A stretch of 64,000 nucleotides of DNA, taken from contig NZ_VFNX01000006.1 in the NCBI RefSeq assembly GCF_006715785.1, forward strand, positions 98,171 to 162,170, written 5' to 3'. A model generated the notes under the pieces. That model saw only the letters and a list, made by a program, of their open reading frames with translations. It made no database searches and had not been told where the DNA came from. The stretch's first letter is position 1. Every line of letters begins with the position of its first letter. Origin of the DNA: Streptomyces puniciscabiei. Lineage in GTDB: Bacteria; Actinomycetota; Actinomycetes; Streptomycetales; Streptomycetaceae. Below, one piece after another: positions 1-8,667 of the stretch. The position numbers and the translations under genes were made by a program.

Positions 1-184
1 AGGGCATACTCCGTTCGCTGAGCGTGACCTGACGGGCGGCTGCGGAGGGTCACGGCGGGGAAAAGAATCCTGCGTGTGCCGAACTTTTCCGGGCCTGCGC
101 GCATCGGAGTGTGAGGACGGCGCACCCGCGCCCTGAGGCACGCGTTCCGGCGCATGCCATGACCCTCCAGGAGTGTTGAGCGAG

Positions 185-877
185 ATGGTGTACACATCCC
201 GGTCCGCGCGGCACGGGGCCCTGCTCGTGGGCACGTTCGCCGTACTGGGCCTCCTGACCGCCTGTGGCAACGGCAAGGACGTCCACAGCAACCCACCGAT
301 CACGGCATCCGGTACGGCGGCGCCGGCGACGGGCACCACGAACAGCCCGGCGTCCGGCACGTCCGCCCCGGCCCACACGTCCACCGGTGCCGTCCCGTCC
401 GCCCCCTCCAAGGCGGCCCCCTCCGCGAGCGGCGGCGGTACGACCACGGCCGCGGCGAACACCCGCTGCCACACCTCCCAGCTGCGCGCCTCGGTGGGCC
501 GCAACGACCCGGGCGCCGGCCAGGAGAACTTCCCCGTCGTCCTCACCAACACGTCCGGCCGGACCTGCACCGTGCACGGCTATCCGGGCGCGGCGTTCGT
601 CAGCGCCTCCGGCAGCCAGCTCGGCCCGGACCCCAAGCGTGAGTCGGGCTCCCCGGCGACCATCACGCTCCGGCCCGGGCAGAGCGCCTGGGCCGGGCTG
701 ACCTTCTCCAACCCCGGCATCAGCGGCGCCGGCACGGCCACCCCGGCCGCGCTGCTGGTGACACCGCCGGACGAGCGCGACGCGCTGAAGGTCGTGTGGA
801 CGGGCGGAGCAGTGCCCGTCTCCGGGAACTCCTCCTCCGTCTTCCTGTCGGTGTTGAGCCCCGGCACTGCTCCCTGA
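185..877 (+). CDS. DUF4232-type secreted lipoprotein
   Basis: Predicted exported lipoprotein of about 230 residues. The N-terminus has a short basic stretch, a hydrophobic core and a lipobox (LLTAC, Cys about residue 27), so it should be lipid-anchored outside the membrane. A Thr/Ser/Ala/Pro-rich linker (about residues 35-95) leads to a C-terminal domain with the Cys spacing and GYPGAAF-like motif of the DUF4232 family, whose function is not established. The ATG at 185 is chosen over an in-frame GTG at 173 because the AGGAG at 168-172 directly abuts that GTG but lies 12 nt from the ATG. It is monocistronic with a strong hairpin downstream. Confidence 0.85.
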   Translation: MVYTSRSARHGALLVGTFAVLGLLTACGNGKDVHSNPPITASGTAAPATGTTNSPASGTSAPAHTSTGAVPSAPSKAAPSASGGGTTTAAANTRCHTSQLRASVGRNDPGAGQENFPVVLTNTSGRTCTVHGYPGAAFVSASGSQLGPDPKRESGSPATITLRPGQSAWAGLTFSNPGISGAGTATPAALLVTPPDERDALKVVWTGGAVPVSGNSSSVFLSVLSPGTAP

Positions 878-896
878 CCGGACCGGACACCCCCGA

Positions 897-932
897 GAAC
901 CCCGCTGCCGCACCGTCCGGGCAGCGGGGTTC
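897..932 (+). terminator. Hairpin terminator after the DUF4232 lipoprotein gene
   Basis: GAACCCCGCTGCC (897-909) pairs perfectly with GGCAGCGGGGTTC (920-932) around a 10-nt loop, 20 nt after the lipoprotein stop codon. There is no U-tract, which is usual for Streptomyces terminators. Confidence 0.75.
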
Positions 933-1074
933 GCCATGTCCGCGCCACAACTGTCACAGGACGGCAACAGGCACCGAAGGCCTCGATCTTTCCCACGACT
1001 CCCGTCATCGAACCCGTCGACCCACACCGGCGAGCAGGCCCCGCAGGGGCCGTGACAAGGAAATCGGGGACAAG

Positions 1075-2313
1075 ATGAGCGGGATCTCACGCAGGCGGGT
1101 GCTGACGGCGGGCGCGGCGGCGGGCGCCCTGGGCACGCTGGCCGCGTGCTCCTCCGGCACCGGCCTCCGGATCGGCGGCCCGACGGACGGCAAGGGCACC
1201 GCCCAGGCCCGTCCGGTGAAGCCGATCGGCGACGGCTCCACGGCCGACACCGGGCCCCAGCCGCATCAGCCGAAGCCCGAGCGCCTGAAGCCGGGCCAGA
1301 AGCCCCCGCAGTTCGTGGTGTTCTCCTGGGACGGCGCGGGCGAGCTGAGCAACCAGTTGTTCTCCCGGTTCCGCAAGGTCGCCGCCGACCACGGCGCCAA
1401 GATGACGTTCTTCCTCAGCGGCATCTACACGCTGCCCGAGTCCAAGAAGAACCTGTACCGTCCGCCGCAGCACCCGGTCGGCGCCTCCGCCATCGGCTAC
1501 CTCGCCGACCGGCACATCCACGCCACCCTCCAGCAGGTCCGCGCGGCCTGGCTGGAGGGCCACGAGATCGGCACCCACTTCAACGGCCACTTCTGCGGCG
1601 CGACCGGCGTGCGCAACTGGTCCCCGGCCGAGTGGCGCAGCGAGATAGACCAGGCGGTCGACTTCGTGACCAAGTGGAAGACCAACACCGGCTTCACCGA
1701 CCTCGAACCGCTCCCCTTCGACTACCGCAAGGAGCTGATCGGCGGCCGTACCCCGTGCCTGGAGGGCCAGTCCAACCTGCTGCCCACGGCGGCCGCGCTG
1801 GGCTGGAAGTACGACGCCAGCTCCCCCGGAGGACTGCAGATCTGGCCCGGCAAGGTGCAGGGCGGCAAGATCTGGGACTTCCCGCTGCAGTCCATACCCT
1901 TCCCCGGGCACTCCTTCCAGGTGCTGTCGATGGACTACAACATGATGTTCAACCAGTCCGGCGGCAATCCGAACGGTGACCGCGCCCAGTACGACGCCTG
2001 GCGCACCCAGGCCCGCGACGCCTATGTCGCCGGTTTCCAGCGGGCGTACACGACCAACCGCGCGCCCTTCTTCATCGGCAACCACTTCGAGCGCTGGAAC
2101 GGCGGCATCTACATGGACGCCGTCGAGGAGGCGGTCGGGAAGATGGCCGCGTACGGCGACGACGTGCGGTTCGTGTCGTTCAAGCAGCTCGTGGCCTGGC
2201 TCGAGGCGCAGGACCCGGCGGTGCTGCGCAAGCTGCGCACGCTGGTGCCGGGTCAGGCGCCGGCGGGCGGCTGGGAGGAGTTCCTGGGCGCGGCGGGCAG
2301 CCGGACGTCGTAA
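1075..2313 (+). CDS. Polysaccharide deacetylase-like Tat lipoprotein
   Basis: A 412-residue exported protein. The N-terminus SRRRVLTAGAAAG...LAACSS combines a twin-arginine motif with a lipobox. The mature part begins with a basic, Pro-rich linker and then a NodB/CE4-like fold: FVVFSWDGAGE stands where classical enzymes have the TFDDG metal motif, and HEIGTHFNGHFCG supplies the His pair. The WDG variant means catalytic activity on chitin- or peptidoglycan-type sugars is plausible but unproven. The ATG at 1075 begins exactly at the Tat signal; the longer upstream open frame has no signal peptide and overlaps the preceding terminator, so it was rejected. Confidence 0.85.
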   Translation: MSGISRRRVLTAGAAAGALGTLAACSSGTGLRIGGPTDGKGTAQARPVKPIGDGSTADTGPQPHQPKPERLKPGQKPPQFVVFSWDGAGELSNQLFSRFRKVAADHGAKMTFFLSGIYTLPESKKNLYRPPQHPVGASAIGYLADRHIHATLQQVRAAWLEGHEIGTHFNGHFCGATGVRNWSPAEWRSEIDQAVDFVTKWKTNTGFTDLEPLPFDYRKELIGGRTPCLEGQSNLLPTAAALGWKYDASSPGGLQIWPGKVQGGKIWDFPLQSIPFPGHSFQVLSMDYNMMFNQSGGNPNGDRAQYDAWRTQARDAYVAGFQRAYTTNRAPFFIGNHFERWNGGIYMDAVEEAVGKMAAYGDDVRFVSFKQLVAWLEAQDPAVLRKLRTLVPGQAPAGGWEEFLGAAGSRTS

Positions 2314-2376
2314 GGGATTCAACATCGTCTGCTTTCATGGGCGGACCTCCTGTGACCCCTTGCGGAAGGACCCGCC

Positions 2377-3630
2377 CTGAACGCCCCGCTCGCCGAAGCA
2401 CTGTCCGCCGTGCTGCTCGTCGCCGTGCTCGCCTGGGCCGTCGTACGGCCCTTCGGGTGGCCGGAGGCCGTCATGGCCGTGCCCGCCGCCGGCATCGCGG
2501 TCGGCACCGGGGCGATCTCGCTGGACCACGCCAGGGCCGAGGCGGAGCGGCTCGGGCCGGTGGTCGGTTTCCTGGCGGCGGTGCTGGTGCTCGCCCACTT
2601 CTGTGATGGGGAGGGGCTGTTCCAGGCCTGCGGGGCGTGGATGGCCCGGTGGGCGGCGGGCCGGCCGGTGCGGCTGCTGACGGCGGTCTTCGCGCTGGCG
2701 TCCGCCATCACCGCCGTCCTCAGCCTGGACGCCACGATCGTGCTGCTCACCCCGGTGGTCTTCGCCACGGCCGCGCGCACCGGCGTACGGCCGAAACCGC
2801 ATGTGTACGCCTGCACCCACCTGTCGAACACCGCGTCGCTGCTGCTGCCGGTGTCCAATCTGACGAACCTGCTGGCGTTCGCGGCGAGCGGGCTGAGCTT
2901 CACCCGGTTCGCGGCGCTGATGGCACTGCCGTGGCTGGTGGCGATCGGTGCCGAGTACGCGGTGTTCCGGCGGTTCTTCGCCCGGGACCTCGCGGCCGCG
3001 GCACCCACGGGCGGGGACACCGGTGCGCCGCCGCGGCTGCCCCTGTTCGCCCTGGGGACGGTGGCCTGCACCCTGGCGGGATTCGTGGTGGCCTCGGCGT
3101 TCGGCGTGGAGCCGGCCTGGGTCGCGGCGGCGGGTGCGCTGGTGCTGGCCGGGCGGGCCGTGGCCCGGCGGAGGGCGACCCCGCTGACCGTCGTACGCGC
3201 GGCGGCCCCGGCCTTTCTCGCGTTCGTCCTCGCCCTGGGCATCGTGGTGCGCGCGGTCGTCGACAACGGGCTCGCCGACGTGCTGGGACATGTCGTGCCG
3301 GGCGGTACCGGGCTGCCGGCGCTGCTCGGGATCGCCGCGCTGGCCGCCGTCCTGGCCAACCTGATCAACAACCTGCCCGCGGTGCTGGTCCTGCTGCCGC
3401 CGGCCGCACCGGCCGGGCCGGGCGCGGTACTGGCGGTGCTGCTCGGGGTGAACATCGGCCCGAACCTGACCTACGCCGGCTCGCTGGCCACGCTGCTCTG
3501 GCGGCGGATCGTGCACCAGCACGAGCACGAGGTGGACCTCGGGGAGTTCACCCGGCTGGGCCTGCTCGCCGTGCCGTCCTCCCTCGCCGTGGCGGTGGTG
3601 GCACTGTGGGGGTCGCTGCAGGTTCTCTGA
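2377..3630 (+). CDS. ArsB/NhaD-superfamily (SLC13-like) membrane transporter
   Basis: Integral membrane protein of about 417 residues with at least ten hydrophobic segments. The motif SLDATIVLLTPVVFATA near residue 110 and the repeated NLINNLPAVLVLLPPA near residue 330 are typical of the ion transporter superfamily containing ArsB (arsenite export) and NhaD. The substrate cannot be deduced, and no arsR or arsC lies beside it. The start is set at CTG 2377 because a perfect GGAAGGA lies at 2364-2370, 6 nt upstream, and the extra residues (NAPLAEALSAV) complete the first helix. The next candidate, GTG 2410, lacks a ribosome binding site. A Usp-like gene follows 31 nt downstream, probably in one operon. 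Confidence 0.8.
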   Translation: MNAPLAEALSAVLLVAVLAWAVVRPFGWPEAVMAVPAAGIAVGTGAISLDHARAEAERLGPVVGFLAAVLVLAHFCDGEGLFQACGAWMARWAAGRPVRLLTAVFALASAITAVLSLDATIVLLTPVVFATAARTGVRPKPHVYACTHLSNTASLLLPVSNLTNLLAFAASGLSFTRFAALMALPWLVAIGAEYAVFRRFFARDLAAAAPTGGDTGAPPRLPLFALGTVACTLAGFVVASAFGVEPAWVAAAGALVLAGRAVARRRATPLTVVRAAAPAFLAFVLALGIVVRAVVDNGLADVLGHVVPGGTGLPALLGIAALAAVLANLINNLPAVLVLLPPAAPAGPGAVLAVLLGVNIGPNLTYAGSLATLLWRRIVHQHEHEVDLGEFTRLGLLAVPSSLAVAVVALWGSLQVL

Positions 3631-3661
3631 GGTCGTACGGGCGCCGAGGGAGGCCGACCGG

Positions 3662-4153
3662 ATGCGTGTGATCGCCTGGCTCGTCGAGGGCACCTGGCCC
3701 GGCTGCGTGGACGCGGTGCGCGAGCACGCGCCGGACACCGCCGAGGTGGTGCTGCTGCACGTCAGCGGGCCCGAGGTGCCGGGGCTGGCGCACGGCGCGT
3801 TCGCGGGGCTGCTCGGCCGGGGGCGTCCGGACCGGGATCCCGGCGACCGGATGCGGGCACTCGGGGGGAGTTCGGCGGCCGAACTGCTGGACGCGGCCGC
3901 CGAGCGGCTGGGCCGGCCCTGTGCGCGCGAGGAGCGGTCGGGGCGGGTCGAGCGGGAGGTGGTCGCCGCCGCCGAGGGCGCCGATCTGCTGGTGCTGGCC
4001 CGGGACGGCGACCGGTGCCGGCTCGGGCCGAAGAGCCTCGGCCCGGCGGTCCGGTTCGCCGTCGACCACGCGCCCTGCCCGGTGCTGCTGGTGTGGCCGG
4101 AACCGGCACCGGGGCTGGGCACGATCCCGCCGCCTCCGCCGCACCACCCCTGA
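3662..4153 (+). CDS. Universal stress protein-like protein
   Basis: A 163-residue cytoplasmic protein with the outline of a UspA domain: an N-terminal strand MRVIAWLVEGT, a central helix region, ADLLVLARDGD, and a C-terminal CPVLLVWPE strand. The ATP-binding G-2x-G-9x-G(S/T) signature is not clear; the equivalent part reads RCRLGPKSLGPAVRFAVDHA, which retains a Gly-Ser/Pro-like turn. It lies 31 nt behind the transporter gene and may modulate it, as Usp domains often accompany transporters (inference). It converges on the lectin fusion gene with only 1 nt between stops. Confidence 0.7.
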   Translation: MRVIAWLVEGTWPGCVDAVREHAPDTAEVVLLHVSGPEVPGLAHGAFAGLLGRGRPDRDPGDRMRALGGSSAAELLDAAAERLGRPCAREERSGRVEREVVAAAEGADLLVLARDGDRCRLGPKSLGPAVRFAVDHAPCPVLLVWPEPAPGLGTIPPPPPHHP

Positions 4154-4154
4154 G

Positions 4155-6575
4155 TCAGCGCCGGTGCCGGCCGCCGCCGTAGCCTCCGCCGTATCCGCCG
4201 CCGCCCCACCCGCAGTAGTACGGGTACGCCGAGCAGGGGTCGGACGTGGCGGACGGCGTGGTTGCCGGAGCGGACTTCGAGGCCGTGGGCGCCGGGGTCG
4301 GCGACGCGGTGCTCCTGGTCGGGGCGGGCGCGGGCTCGGGGCTCGTCGGTTTCGGGGTGGTGGTCGGCGACGGGGAGTTGTCGCTGTCCCAGTTGACGTT
4401 CTGCATCTGCAGATCTGGCTCGGCGGCGTCGAGGCTCCACCGCTGGGCGGCGCCGGGGGCGCGGTTCTTGAGGACGAGCGCGCCGGAGCCGTCGGTGGCG
4501 GCCGGGGTGAGGGCCAGGTCCTGGTCGAAGCGGGGTATCAGGGCGCCCTGGAGGGTGAAGTCGTAGCGGATGTTCATGGCGGCCTTCCCGGTGGCCGAGC
4601 AGGGGGCGAGGACGACCGAGTAGCCGAGGTGGGAGTCCAGGCACAGGCCCGGCGCCGCTGAGTCGCGCAGCAGCCCGTCGGTCTCGTACGTCCACTCCTG
4701 GCTCGGGGTCGCGGAGCAGGGGACGAGTTCGGTCTCGGCGCCCTTGACGGCCTTCTTGCCGACGACACCGACACACAGTCCCGAGGCCAGGTTGTGCAGC
4801 CGGCCGTGCAGGGTGCCCTGCCCCGCCGCGTGCGCGGCCCAGGAGGCGCCGGGACTCGGGGTGTCCTTGCCGGGCGCCGGGGACGACGCGTCCTTGCTGC
4901 CAGGGCCCGGGCCGTCGCCGGACCCGAGCACCGACCACAACACCAGCGGGAGCACGACCAGTCCGCTGACGGTCACGACGGCCACGGCCAGATTGCGCCG
5001 CCTGGCCCGGCGCGTGCGGGCCGCACGATGCGCCGACCGGCCGGAGCCCACGGCATCCCCCCGCCCACCCGACGGTCCGGCGACGGCGGAGCGCCGGGCA
5101 GAGCGGGAGCCGGAGCCGGATGCGAACCCGCCGGGGCCGGCGGGGGAAGCGGCGTCGGCTGACGCGAAGGCGAAGGCGGAGGCGGAGCCGGCGGGGTCGT
5201 CCGAGGCAGACGGGTCAGAGGTGAAGGCGGTGGCAAACGGGGCGGTGGCGGAAGCGGAATGGGAGCCGGCGCCGGAGGCAGAACCGGCGAAGTCGGCTGG
5301 GTCAGATGGGCGGGGGCCGGAGGCGGAAGCGGGAGTCGGCGCCGTGGAGGCGGCCGGGGCGGCTGCAGCGGAAGTGGACGCGGCGGAGGTGGAGGTCTGG
5401 GCGTCGGCTGCGGAACCGGCACGGCGCGCGGACTCGACGGCACGCCCCCGACGCCTGCCTCCGGCGGAACCGTCCCGGCGCCCGCCCCCGGTGGAACCAC
5501 CCCGGCTGGGCCCGGTGGAAGGCGAAGCCCCCTGGGGCATGGTCTCGGTGGAGCCGTCCCACGCCGTGAACTCCGCGGGATCCTCCGGAGGCGCGGACTC
5601 GGCGGAGCGCCCGCGACGCCTGCGCCCGGCGGAGCCACCCCAGCGCCTGCCCCCGGTCGCACCACCCCCGGGGGCGGAGTCGGCGGAACCGGTCCGGTGT
5701 GACGGCTCGGTGGGCAGGAAGGGCTCGCCGAACGGGGGTGCGACGGTCTCGGGCCGCGGGGCGGGTCCGGCCTCCTCCTCGGCGCGGTTCGCCCGGGATT
5801 CCACGTAGGCCCGGGCGCCCCAGCCGAGGACCGCTTCGGCGAGTGCCAGGCCAAGTCCCGTGTTGAACGTGGCGAGTTGGTCGGCCGTACGGCTGCAGTG
5901 GCCGCACCGGCCCAGGTGCTCGCGCAGATCCGGGTCGATGTCGACGCCGCCGCGCCGGAACGTCACGTCGAGCATGCGCTGATAGCGCCGGCACTCGTTC
6001 TCGGGGGCGAGCTCGCGGTGGACCTGGAGGCACTCCTCACGCAGCCGTTCCCGGGCCCGGCGGAGCTCGACACGGGCGTCCTCCTCGTCCAGGCCGAGCA
6101 ACGCCGCCGGTACGGCGAGCGGTTCGGCCTCGACCTCCGTGTGCCACAGCACGGCACGGGAGGCCTGCGGCACCCGCTGGAACGCCCGGGACAGCAGTCG
6201 CCGGCCCGGCGGCGGCAGCAGCCGGGCGGCGGCACGCTCACCAGTCTCGCCGGACCGCAGCGCCGGGTGGAGGAGTTCCTGGCGGCCGTCGGCGTCCCAC
6301 TCGGCCGCGATCCGCCGGACGGCGACCAGCACATGCGGCCGCCAGGCGGCGGTCGGGCCGGACTGGCGGAGCGATTCCCCGAACAGCCGGGTGAAGGCGG
6401 CGGTGGTGAGCATGCCCGCGGCCCGCGCCCCGTCCGTGCACAACCGCGCGTAGGCGAAGGCCGCTTCCCAGTGCCGGTCGAGGAGTTCACCCACGGGATG
6501 GAGCGCGGGTGTTCCGCCCGTCCACTTCTTCAGCTCGGCACTCAGTTGCTCGTCCGACCGGCCTGCCTCATTCAC
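4155..6575 (-). CDS. ECF sigma-like / zinc-finger / TM / ricin-lectin fusion protein
   Basis: An 806-residue multidomain protein. Residues 1-190 resemble an ECF sigma factor; the region-4 part RAVLWHTEVEAEPLAVPAAL followed by LLGLDEEDARVELRRARERL is clear, region 2 is divergent. Residues 190-245 form a zf-HC2/anti-sigma-like zinc site (HLGRCGHC, the H-x3-C-x2-C motif). Residues 260-530 are disordered, Arg/Gly then Ser/Ala rich. One transmembrane helix (NLAVAVVTVSGLVVLPLVLW) follows, then an extracellular ricin-type beta-trefoil (about residues 590-720, QEW and QRW repeats) and a Pro/Thr plus Gly/Tyr-rich tail. Actinobacterial ECF groups with zinc finger, TM and carbohydrate-binding C-terminal extensions are known. 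I infer a membrane-tethered regulator sensing glycans. Start GTG 6575 follows GGAGG with 9 nt spacing. Confidence 0.8.
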   Translation of the reverse strand: MNEAGRSDEQLSAELKKWTGGTPALHPVGELLDRHWEAAFAYARLCTDGARAAGMLTTAAFTRLFGESLRQSGPTAAWRPHVLVAVRRIAAEWDADGRQELLHPALRSGETGERAAARLLPPPGRRLLSRAFQRVPQASRAVLWHTEVEAEPLAVPAALLGLDEEDARVELRRARERLREECLQVHRELAPENECRRYQRMLDVTFRRGGVDIDPDLREHLGRCGHCSRTADQLATFNTGLGLALAEAVLGWGARAYVESRANRAEEEAGPAPRPETVAPPFGEPFLPTEPSHRTGSADSAPGGGATGGRRWGGSAGRRRRGRSAESAPPEDPAEFTAWDGSTETMPQGASPSTGPSRGGSTGGGRRDGSAGGRRRGRAVESARRAGSAADAQTSTSAASTSAAAAPAASTAPTPASASGPRPSDPADFAGSASGAGSHSASATAPFATAFTSDPSASDDPAGSASAFAFASADAASPAGPGGFASGSGSRSARRSAVAGPSGGRGDAVGSGRSAHRAARTRRARRRNLAVAVVTVSGLVVLPLVLWSVLGSGDGPGPGSKDASSPAPGKDTPSPGASWAAHAAGQGTLHGRLHNLASGLCVGVVGKKAVKGAETELVPCSATPSQEWTYETDGLLRDSAAPGLCLDSHLGYSVVLAPCSATGKAAMNIRYDFTLQGALIPRFDQDLALTPAATDGSGALVLKNRAPGAAQRWSLDAAEPDLQMQNVNWDSDNSPSPTTTPKPTSPEPAPAPTRSTASPTPAPTASKSAPATTPSATSDPCSAYPYYCGWGGGGYGGGYGGGRHRR

Positions 6576-6610
6576 GACTGCATTCCTCCAGACGTGATAC
6601 GGAAATTAGT

Positions 6611-6628
6611 CCATACCAAGCAGTATGG
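6611..6628. promoter_or_regulatory. Perfect inverted repeat upstream of the sigma-lectin fusion
   Basis: CCATAC-N6-GTATGG lies 36-53 nt upstream of the GTG start of the fusion gene, inside a comparatively AT-rich 281-bp spacer (6576-6856) with no gene. It is placed to be an operator or part of an autoregulatory promoter; the binder is unknown. Confidence 0.45.
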
Positions 6629-6856
6629 GACGGTGGTGGGGCTGCTCGAACGTCCACCTGAGGCGGCTCTTTTGAAGCGTGGGGGGTGTACGGGGAGCGG
6701 CCTGGCGCATACAGAGGAAATGCGATGAGCCTGCGCGCCGACAGCGCACACTTTCGCACAGCAACGCACGACCGAACAAGGGATCTTTCGATTGTCGACA
6801 CCGGCCGTGGTGCTGTTCGTCATTGACGCGGATTCAAGGAAATCCTTTTCTTCCCG

Positions 6857-7771
6857 TTACCGTCCTTCGCCCGCCCGGTAGGCGCCGGGCGGCACTCCGT
6901 GGCGTTCCCGGAAAACCCGGCTGAAGTGGAAGGGACTCCTGAATCCGGAGACCGCCGCCACGCGTTCCACCGTGAGGTCGGTGGCCTCCAGCAGCCGGGC
7001 CGCGTGCCGCAGCCGGGCCTCGCGCAGTGCCCGCATCGGGGACCGCCCGGTACGCACGGTGAACAGGTGGGCGAACCGGGAGGGGGACAGCGCGACGCTC
7101 TCGGCGAGCGAGCGGACGGTGTGCGGGGCGCCGGGGTCGGCGGCGATCAGCTCCTCGGCCCGGCGCACCCGGGCGTCGTCGTCCGGTGCGGGCGGCGGCG
7201 TCCGGGAACCGCCGGCGGCGAGCAGCACCACCTCCTCCAGCGCGCACAGGGCCAGTTCCCGCGCCAGGCTGCCGTGGGCCACCGCCACCGGGTCCGGCTC
7301 GCGCGGGGCGTCCTCGCGCGGGATGTCCTCGGCCGGGCCGCGGGCGTCGGCGAGCATCCGGCCGAACGCCGCATCGACACGGCCGTGCAGGGCAGCGGGC
7401 ACGGACGGGACGGCGTACAGGCCGTCGGACACGGCGTAGGGGGCGAGCCAGATCGTCCAGGCCGGGCGGGCCTGGCAGTGCGTCCACCAGAACCGCCAGC
7501 CACCGGCGCCGGGCGCGACGGCGTAGCGGTGGCCGGTGCCCGGAGCCAGCACCACCAGATCGCCGGCGCCCGCACGGACCCGGGCGGCGCCCTGGCGCAG
7601 CAGTCCGCGGCCGCCCAGCGTGAAGGTGAACAGCCAGCTGTCCGAGCCGCGGGGACGGTTGACGCGGTAGCCCGGCGGCTGGTCGTAGCGGCCGGTCACC
7701 ACCAGTCCGGGCGGCGGGGACGGGTCGGCGGCGGCAGCCGTCACGGGCAGGTCCTCAGCAGGCACGGGCAT
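6857..7771 (-). CDS. AraC family regulator with cupin-type sensor domain
   Basis: A 304-residue regulator. Residues 25-110 form an AraC-type cupin ligand domain (GYRVNRPRGSDSWLFTFTLGG, GDLVVLAPGTGHRYAV). Residues 200-300 carry the double helix-turn-helix (VRSLAESVALSPSRFAHLFTVRTG and VERVAAVSGFRSPFHFSRVF). It is divergent from the phytanoyl-CoA dioxygenase-like gene with 74 nt between starts, so it is the obvious candidate regulator of that gene, perhaps responding to a sugar-like or small ligand. Confidence 0.88.
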   Translation of the reverse strand: MPVPAEDLPVTAAAADPSPPPGLVVTGRYDQPPGYRVNRPRGSDSWLFTFTLGGRGLLRQGAARVRAGAGDLVVLAPGTGHRYAVAPGAGGWRFWWTHCQARPAWTIWLAPYAVSDGLYAVPSVPAALHGRVDAAFGRMLADARGPAEDIPREDAPREPDPVAVAHGSLARELALCALEEVVLLAAGGSRTPPPAPDDDARVRRAEELIAADPGAPHTVRSLAESVALSPSRFAHLFTVRTGRSPMRALREARLRHAARLLEATDLTVERVAAVSGFRSPFHFSRVFRERHGVPPGAYRAGEGR

Positions 7772-7845
7772 CCTCCCGTCGGGTGCGACGGCCTAGCGTG
7801 GCGGATGAGTGACCACCTGACCACCGGATTCCCGGGAGCGGACAC

Positions 7846-8655
7846 ATGACAGTCACGGACAACGGCGCCGTCCTGCCCGAGGCGGTCCGGCAGCGGTTCG
7901 AGGAGGACGGATTCGTCGTCGTACGGGAGCTGTTCGGCCGGGAGGAGATCGCGCGGCTGTGCGCCGCGTTCGCCGCGCTGCACGTGGCCGGTCCGGTGCC
8001 GGGCCACTTCGAGCCGCGCCCGGCCGACCCCGACCCGCTGCGCCGGTACCCGCGGGTGATGCAGCCGCACGAAGTCAGCCCGGAGGCACGGGAGTTCCTG
8101 CTGGACGCCCGGCTGCGGGCGGTGCTGGAGGTGCTGTTCGGCGAGGAGGTGCTGGCCGCGCAGAGCATGTTCTACTTCAAGCCGCCGGGTGCGCGCGGGC
8201 AGGCCCTGCACCAGGACAACTTCTATCTGCGGGTCGAGCCGGGGACGTGTGTGGCGGCGTGGGTGGCCTGCGAGCCTATCGACCGGGACAACGGCGGCCT
8301 CCAGGTCGTCCCCGGCACCCACCGGATGGACCTGTTCTGCCCCGAACTCGCCGACGAGGAGCTGTCGTTCGCCCGTGAGTACGTTCCGCCTCCGGCCGGG
8401 CTGTCCCCGGTTCCGGTGGATCTGGCGCCGGGTGACGTGCTGTTCTTCAACGGCAGCCTGGTGCACGGCTCCGGGCCCAACCGCACGGCCGACCGGTTCC
8501 GGCGCTCGTTCATCGGGCACTATGTCGGCCGGTCGGCCGAGCGGATCGGCGGGTACTACCGGACGCTCACGATGTCGGGTGAGCGGGTGCGGCTGCCGGA
8601 GAGCGAGGGGGCGGGGCCGTGCGGCACGGAGTTCGCACCGCACGGACCCCACTGA
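7846..8655 (+). CDS. Phytanoyl-CoA dioxygenase (PhyH) family oxygenase
   Basis: A 269-residue Fe(II)/2-oxoglutarate oxygenase of the PhyH family. The metal triad is visible: HQDN (HxD) near residue 125 and a distal VHGSGPN His near 205, followed by the Arg expected to bind 2-oxoglutarate (RFRRSFIGHY). GGLQVVPGTHRMDLF is the usual core strand motif. The substrate is unknown; many bacterial members hydroxylate small metabolites rather than phytanoyl-CoA. Its divergent AraC neighbour probably controls it. It converges on the aldo-keto reductase gene with 12 nt between stops. Confidence 0.87.
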   Translation: MTVTDNGAVLPEAVRQRFEEDGFVVVRELFGREEIARLCAAFAALHVAGPVPGHFEPRPADPDPLRRYPRVMQPHEVSPEAREFLLDARLRAVLEVLFGEEVLAAQSMFYFKPPGARGQALHQDNFYLRVEPGTCVAAWVACEPIDRDNGGLQVVPGTHRMDLFCPELADEELSFAREYVPPPAGLSPVPVDLAPGDVLFFNGSLVHGSGPNRTADRFRRSFIGHYVGRSAERIGGYYRTLTMSGERVRLPESEGAGPCGTEFAPHGPH

Positions 8656-8667
8656 GCCGACGGACGG

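Noticed and set aside
796..1074. 93-codon N-terminal extension of the deacetylase-like protein
   Set aside because: It overlaps the previous gene and its terminator, and the Tat/lipoprotein signal starts at ATG 1075.
2335..4938. Very long minus-strand open frame (867 codons) opposite the transporter, Usp-like and lectin genes
   Set aside because: Its translation is Arg/Gly/Ala/Pro-rich and without domains. It is an antisense shadow of well-supported plus-strand genes, as usual in high-GC DNA.
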